From contig CAZCYQ010000010.1 in the NCBI GenBank assembly GCA_964503085.1, positions 15,586 to 79,585 on the forward strand: DNA of 64,000 bases, written 5' to 3'. Position numbers and translations under genes: made by a program. Below are positions 62,074 through 64,000 of this stretch, one piece after another. Each line of letters begins with the position of its first letter. Positions within the stretch are counted from its first letter, which is position 1. The stretch is from Bin80 sp964503085. GTDB lineage: Bacteria > Bacteroidota > Rhodothermia > Rhodothermales > Bin80. A model generated the notes under the pieces. The model saw only the letters and a program-made list of their open reading frames with translations. It was not told the DNA's origin and did not search any database.

Positions 62074-63251
62074 CATACTCAAGGATGCTAGCAAAACATA
62101 TTCAGTCAGTTCCTCCGAGCGGGATTCGCCGCTTCTTTGATATAGCGGCCACGATGGACGATGTGATTTCACTGGGGATCGGTGAGCCCGACTTTGTAAC
62201 CCCCAATGCAGTGATTGATGCAGCGGTTGCCTCTCTTGCGGCAGGCAAGACGGGTTACACCTCCAATGCCGGGTTGATTGAGCTTCGTGAAGCAATTGCA
62301 GCGCATCTCAATGATTTGTATGGATACCCTGTTGAAGCGGATCAGGTTTTGATCACAGTTGGTGTCAGCGAAGCTATGGAGTTAGCCATGCTAGCTTTGC
62401 TTAATCCCGGGGATGAGGTACTGATACCGGAGCCATGCTTTGTGTCTTACGGCCCTCTTGCTAGGTTTGCGCATGGGCAAGTAGTACATGTACCGACGAG
62501 TGCAGAAAGAAACTTTGAAGTGACAGCTGAGGATATTGCCAGTAGGATCACTTCACGTACCCGGATGATTTTTATAGGTTATCCGAATAATCCTACGGGG
62601 GCAGTCCTGAAACGGGAAACACTCGAGGAAATTGCTGCCCTGGCGGAAGCACATGATCTCATACTGCTGTCGGACGAGATTTACGATCAACTCATTTACG
62701 GTAAAGCAAAGTCGACGGGACACGCCAGTGCATGGGCTGTTGAGTCCCTGCGTGAGCGGAGCATTATCTTGGGAGGCTTTTCGAAAGCGTATGCCATGAC
62801 CGGCTGGCGTCTAGGATATGCCGTTGCACCCTATTCGATCTATAGTGGACTCTATAAGGTGCACCAGTATATGGTTATGAGTGCACCAACCATGGCCCAG
62901 TACGGTGCGCTTGCTGCAATCCAGGAATGCGCCCCGGACGTTGAACGTATGCGTCAAGCGTACGATGGCCGCAGGCGGGTGCTTGTGGACGCCTTGCGGG
63001 CAGCTGGACTCAGTACGTTTGAGCCGGAAGGGGCTTTTTACTGTTTCCCCGATATCCGATCAACAGGGCTGAGTTCAGAAGACTTTGCACAGGGTTTGAT
63101 CCGTGAGGAGTCCGTAGCTGTGGTACCAGGTGATGCTTTTGGTCCAAGTGGTGAAGGATTCGTACGATGTTCTTATGCTACGGCTGATGACAAGGTGGCC
63201 GAAGCTGGTCGCCGCATCACTAGGTTCGCTCAAAAATGTAGGAACGCATGA
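62070..63251 (+). CDS. Class I/II pyridoxal-phosphate aminotransferase
   Basis: A 393-aa fold-type I aminotransferase from the TTG at 62070 (TTGA overlap with the ALDH stop), or 388 aa from the ATG at 62085. It has ISLGIGEPDFVTP, YPNNPTGAVL, LLSDEIYDQLIYG and the PLP-lysine motif GGFSKAYAMTGWRLGYA. The C-terminal Arg region FVRCSYAT is present. The family includes aspartate, aromatic and diaminopimelate-type enzymes; specificity is not predictable. It is co-transcribed with the ALDH and a small membrane protein. Confidence 0.92.
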   Translation: MTYSRMLAKHIQSVPPSGIRRFFDIAATMDDVISLGIGEPDFVTPNAVIDAAVASLAAGKTGYTSNAGLIELREAIAAHLNDLYGYPVEADQVLITVGVSEAMELAMLALLNPGDEVLIPEPCFVSYGPLARFAHGQVVHVPTSAERNFEVTAEDIASRITSRTRMIFIGYPNNPTGAVLKRETLEEIAALAEAHDLILLSDEIYDQLIYGKAKSTGHASAWAVESLRERSIILGGFSKAYAMTGWRLGYAVAPYSIYSGLYKVHQYMVMSAPTMAQYGALAAIQECAPDVERMRQAYDGRRRVLVDALRAAGLSTFEPEGAFYCFPDIRSTGLSSEDFAQGLIREESVAVVPGDAFGPSGEGFVRCSYATADDKVAEAGRRITRFAQKCRNA

Positions 63252-63658
63252 CCTTAAGACTTCTGCTGGGTACCGTAGCGGCTCTAGCGTTTCACCTGAT
63301 GTTTGGATGGGCCTGGAGTGTTGTCGGAGGTGTTGTGGCAGGGGTTATTGGTTGTAAGAGAGGGTGGCTTGCTGGGGGGATCGCTGTGGGACTGTCCTGG
63401 TGTTTGTTTGTAGTACATGCGTTTATTGTGGCATCGGCTCCAACGCTACGCCTTCTTGATATCATTGGTGGGCTCTTTGGAGGCATTCCGAGCATATTGG
63501 TCCCAGTGATTACCGTGTTGCCTGGTGTGTTGCTTGGGATAGCGGGTGGGGCATTAGGCTCATCGATTCATCCTTTGATTGCTCCTCCCCTAACTAAAAC
63601 AATACTTCGTTTTTTTCCTGGGTTATTTGATTCTCAGAATCCACAGAAGGGAAACTGA
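63248..63658 (+). CDS. Small membrane protein
   Basis: A 136-aa protein with about four hydrophobic stretches rich in Gly and Val (FGWAWSVVGGVVAGVIGC, VGLSWCLFVVHAFIVAS, ILVPVITVLPGVLLGIAGGA). The ATG overlaps the aminotransferase stop (ATGA), so it belongs to that operon. Function unknown. Confidence 0.75.
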   Translation: MTLRLLLGTVAALAFHLMFGWAWSVVGGVVAGVIGCKRGWLAGGIAVGLSWCLFVVHAFIVASAPTLRLLDIIGGLFGGIPSILVPVITVLPGVLLGIAGGALGSSIHPLIAPPLTKTILRFFPGLFDSQNPQKGN

Positions 63659-64000
63659 TGAGGCGACCGCTACGGACTGCTCCGTCTATTTCTTGAGATA
63701 TAGCGGAGACTGTGTGCCTAGTAAATTGGCTCTTGCGCCAATATTTATAGCCCCAAGGGATCGGTCTTCCTTAGGATCGCCATCCTGTGGAAAGGATGGA
63801 AGCGAGGCGTACCGCCAAGGGGCGGTTATGGCGGCAATACAAGAATTGCCAACAAGAATTCTCATCCCCTTTCCGGCACCCAATAAAATAATGAGCCTCC
63901 TACAAGTGTCCGACGTCAGATAATTTGACGACGGTTTGCTGATATCTAGCCTGAATTCCCAACCAAGATAGCAAAGTGCAGGTAGTGGGCCGAAATTCAC
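63659..64000. other. Right-edge region without a supported gene
   Basis: A minus-strand frame runs off the edge (63686-64000, about 104 codons) but shows no recognisable motif. A small hairpin CCATCC/GGATGG lies at about 63780-63799. I see no clear feature. Confidence 0.35.

Noticed and set aside
63686..64000. A 104-codon minus-strand frame running off the right edge.
   Set aside because: No motif, no start context and unclear composition; it cannot be separated from chance without the next sequence.

Overview
The window looks like a chromosomal segment of a Gram-negative bacterium, most likely of the Rhodothermota/Bacteroidota side (Rhodothermales-like). The basis is a periplasmic chaperone operon of three SurA/PpiD-type proteins ending in a MoxR ATPase, a glutaminyl-tRNA synthetase fused to a C-terminal YqeY domain, MutA/MutB/MeaB, a 30S S1 protein downstream of cmk, many lipoprotein signals, and start sites that mostly lack strong Shine-Dalgarno sequences. 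The assignment is an inference from gene content. No rRNA, tRNA or CRISPR array was seen.

Layout. (1) 1-9654, all minus strand: a sugar-use locus with a LacI-type repressor (cut by the left edge), an Opp/Dpp-type ABC importer (two permeases, a lipoprotein binding protein, two ATPases) and a secreted LamG-GH32 beta-fructosidase-like enzyme. Two near-identical 18-bp LacI-type operators lie before the repressor and before the ABC operon. (2) 9980-13745: two tandem AbiEi/AbiEii-like type IV toxin-antitoxin modules; one toxin copy has lost a catalytic Asp. (3) 14279-20310: an internally duplicated hypothetical protein, an M28 (GCPII-like) peptidase, a YbaK-type deacylase, CoaX, BirA and a secreted hypothetical protein. 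(4) 20958-33595: housekeeping genes: parC-parE, an EamA transporter, moxR-surA-ppi genes, gltX and an ACT-domain protein. (5) 33941-38230: a spermidine/putrescine-type ABC operon.

(6) 38231-49067 is the plastic part. A helical-repeat lipoprotein gene (46875-48821) and part of its upstream neighbour glnS have a decayed second copy at 38628-43880. That copy is split by a restriction-island remnant: a DUF262/DUF1524-DUF5655 pseudogene, a YgjP-type metallopeptidase pseudogene and an intact AlbA_2/Schlafen-type regulator. It also carries a 58-bp micro-inversion. A tdh-kbl threonine-catabolism pair with different codon use sits between the two copies. (7) 49068-57151: glnS-yqeY, meaB-mutB-mutA (methylmalonyl-CoA mutase), a SpoU-type methyltransferase and cmk. 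(8) 57309-64000: an S1 protein with a long acidic N-terminus of seven 28-residue repeats, a small protein with three C-x4-C-x9-C-x2-H zinc-knuckle repeats, an ALDH7-like dehydrogenase, a class I aminotransferase and a small membrane protein.

Most genes are in tight same-strand operons with ATGA or short overlaps. The less ordinary material is in regions 1, 2, 6 and 8.
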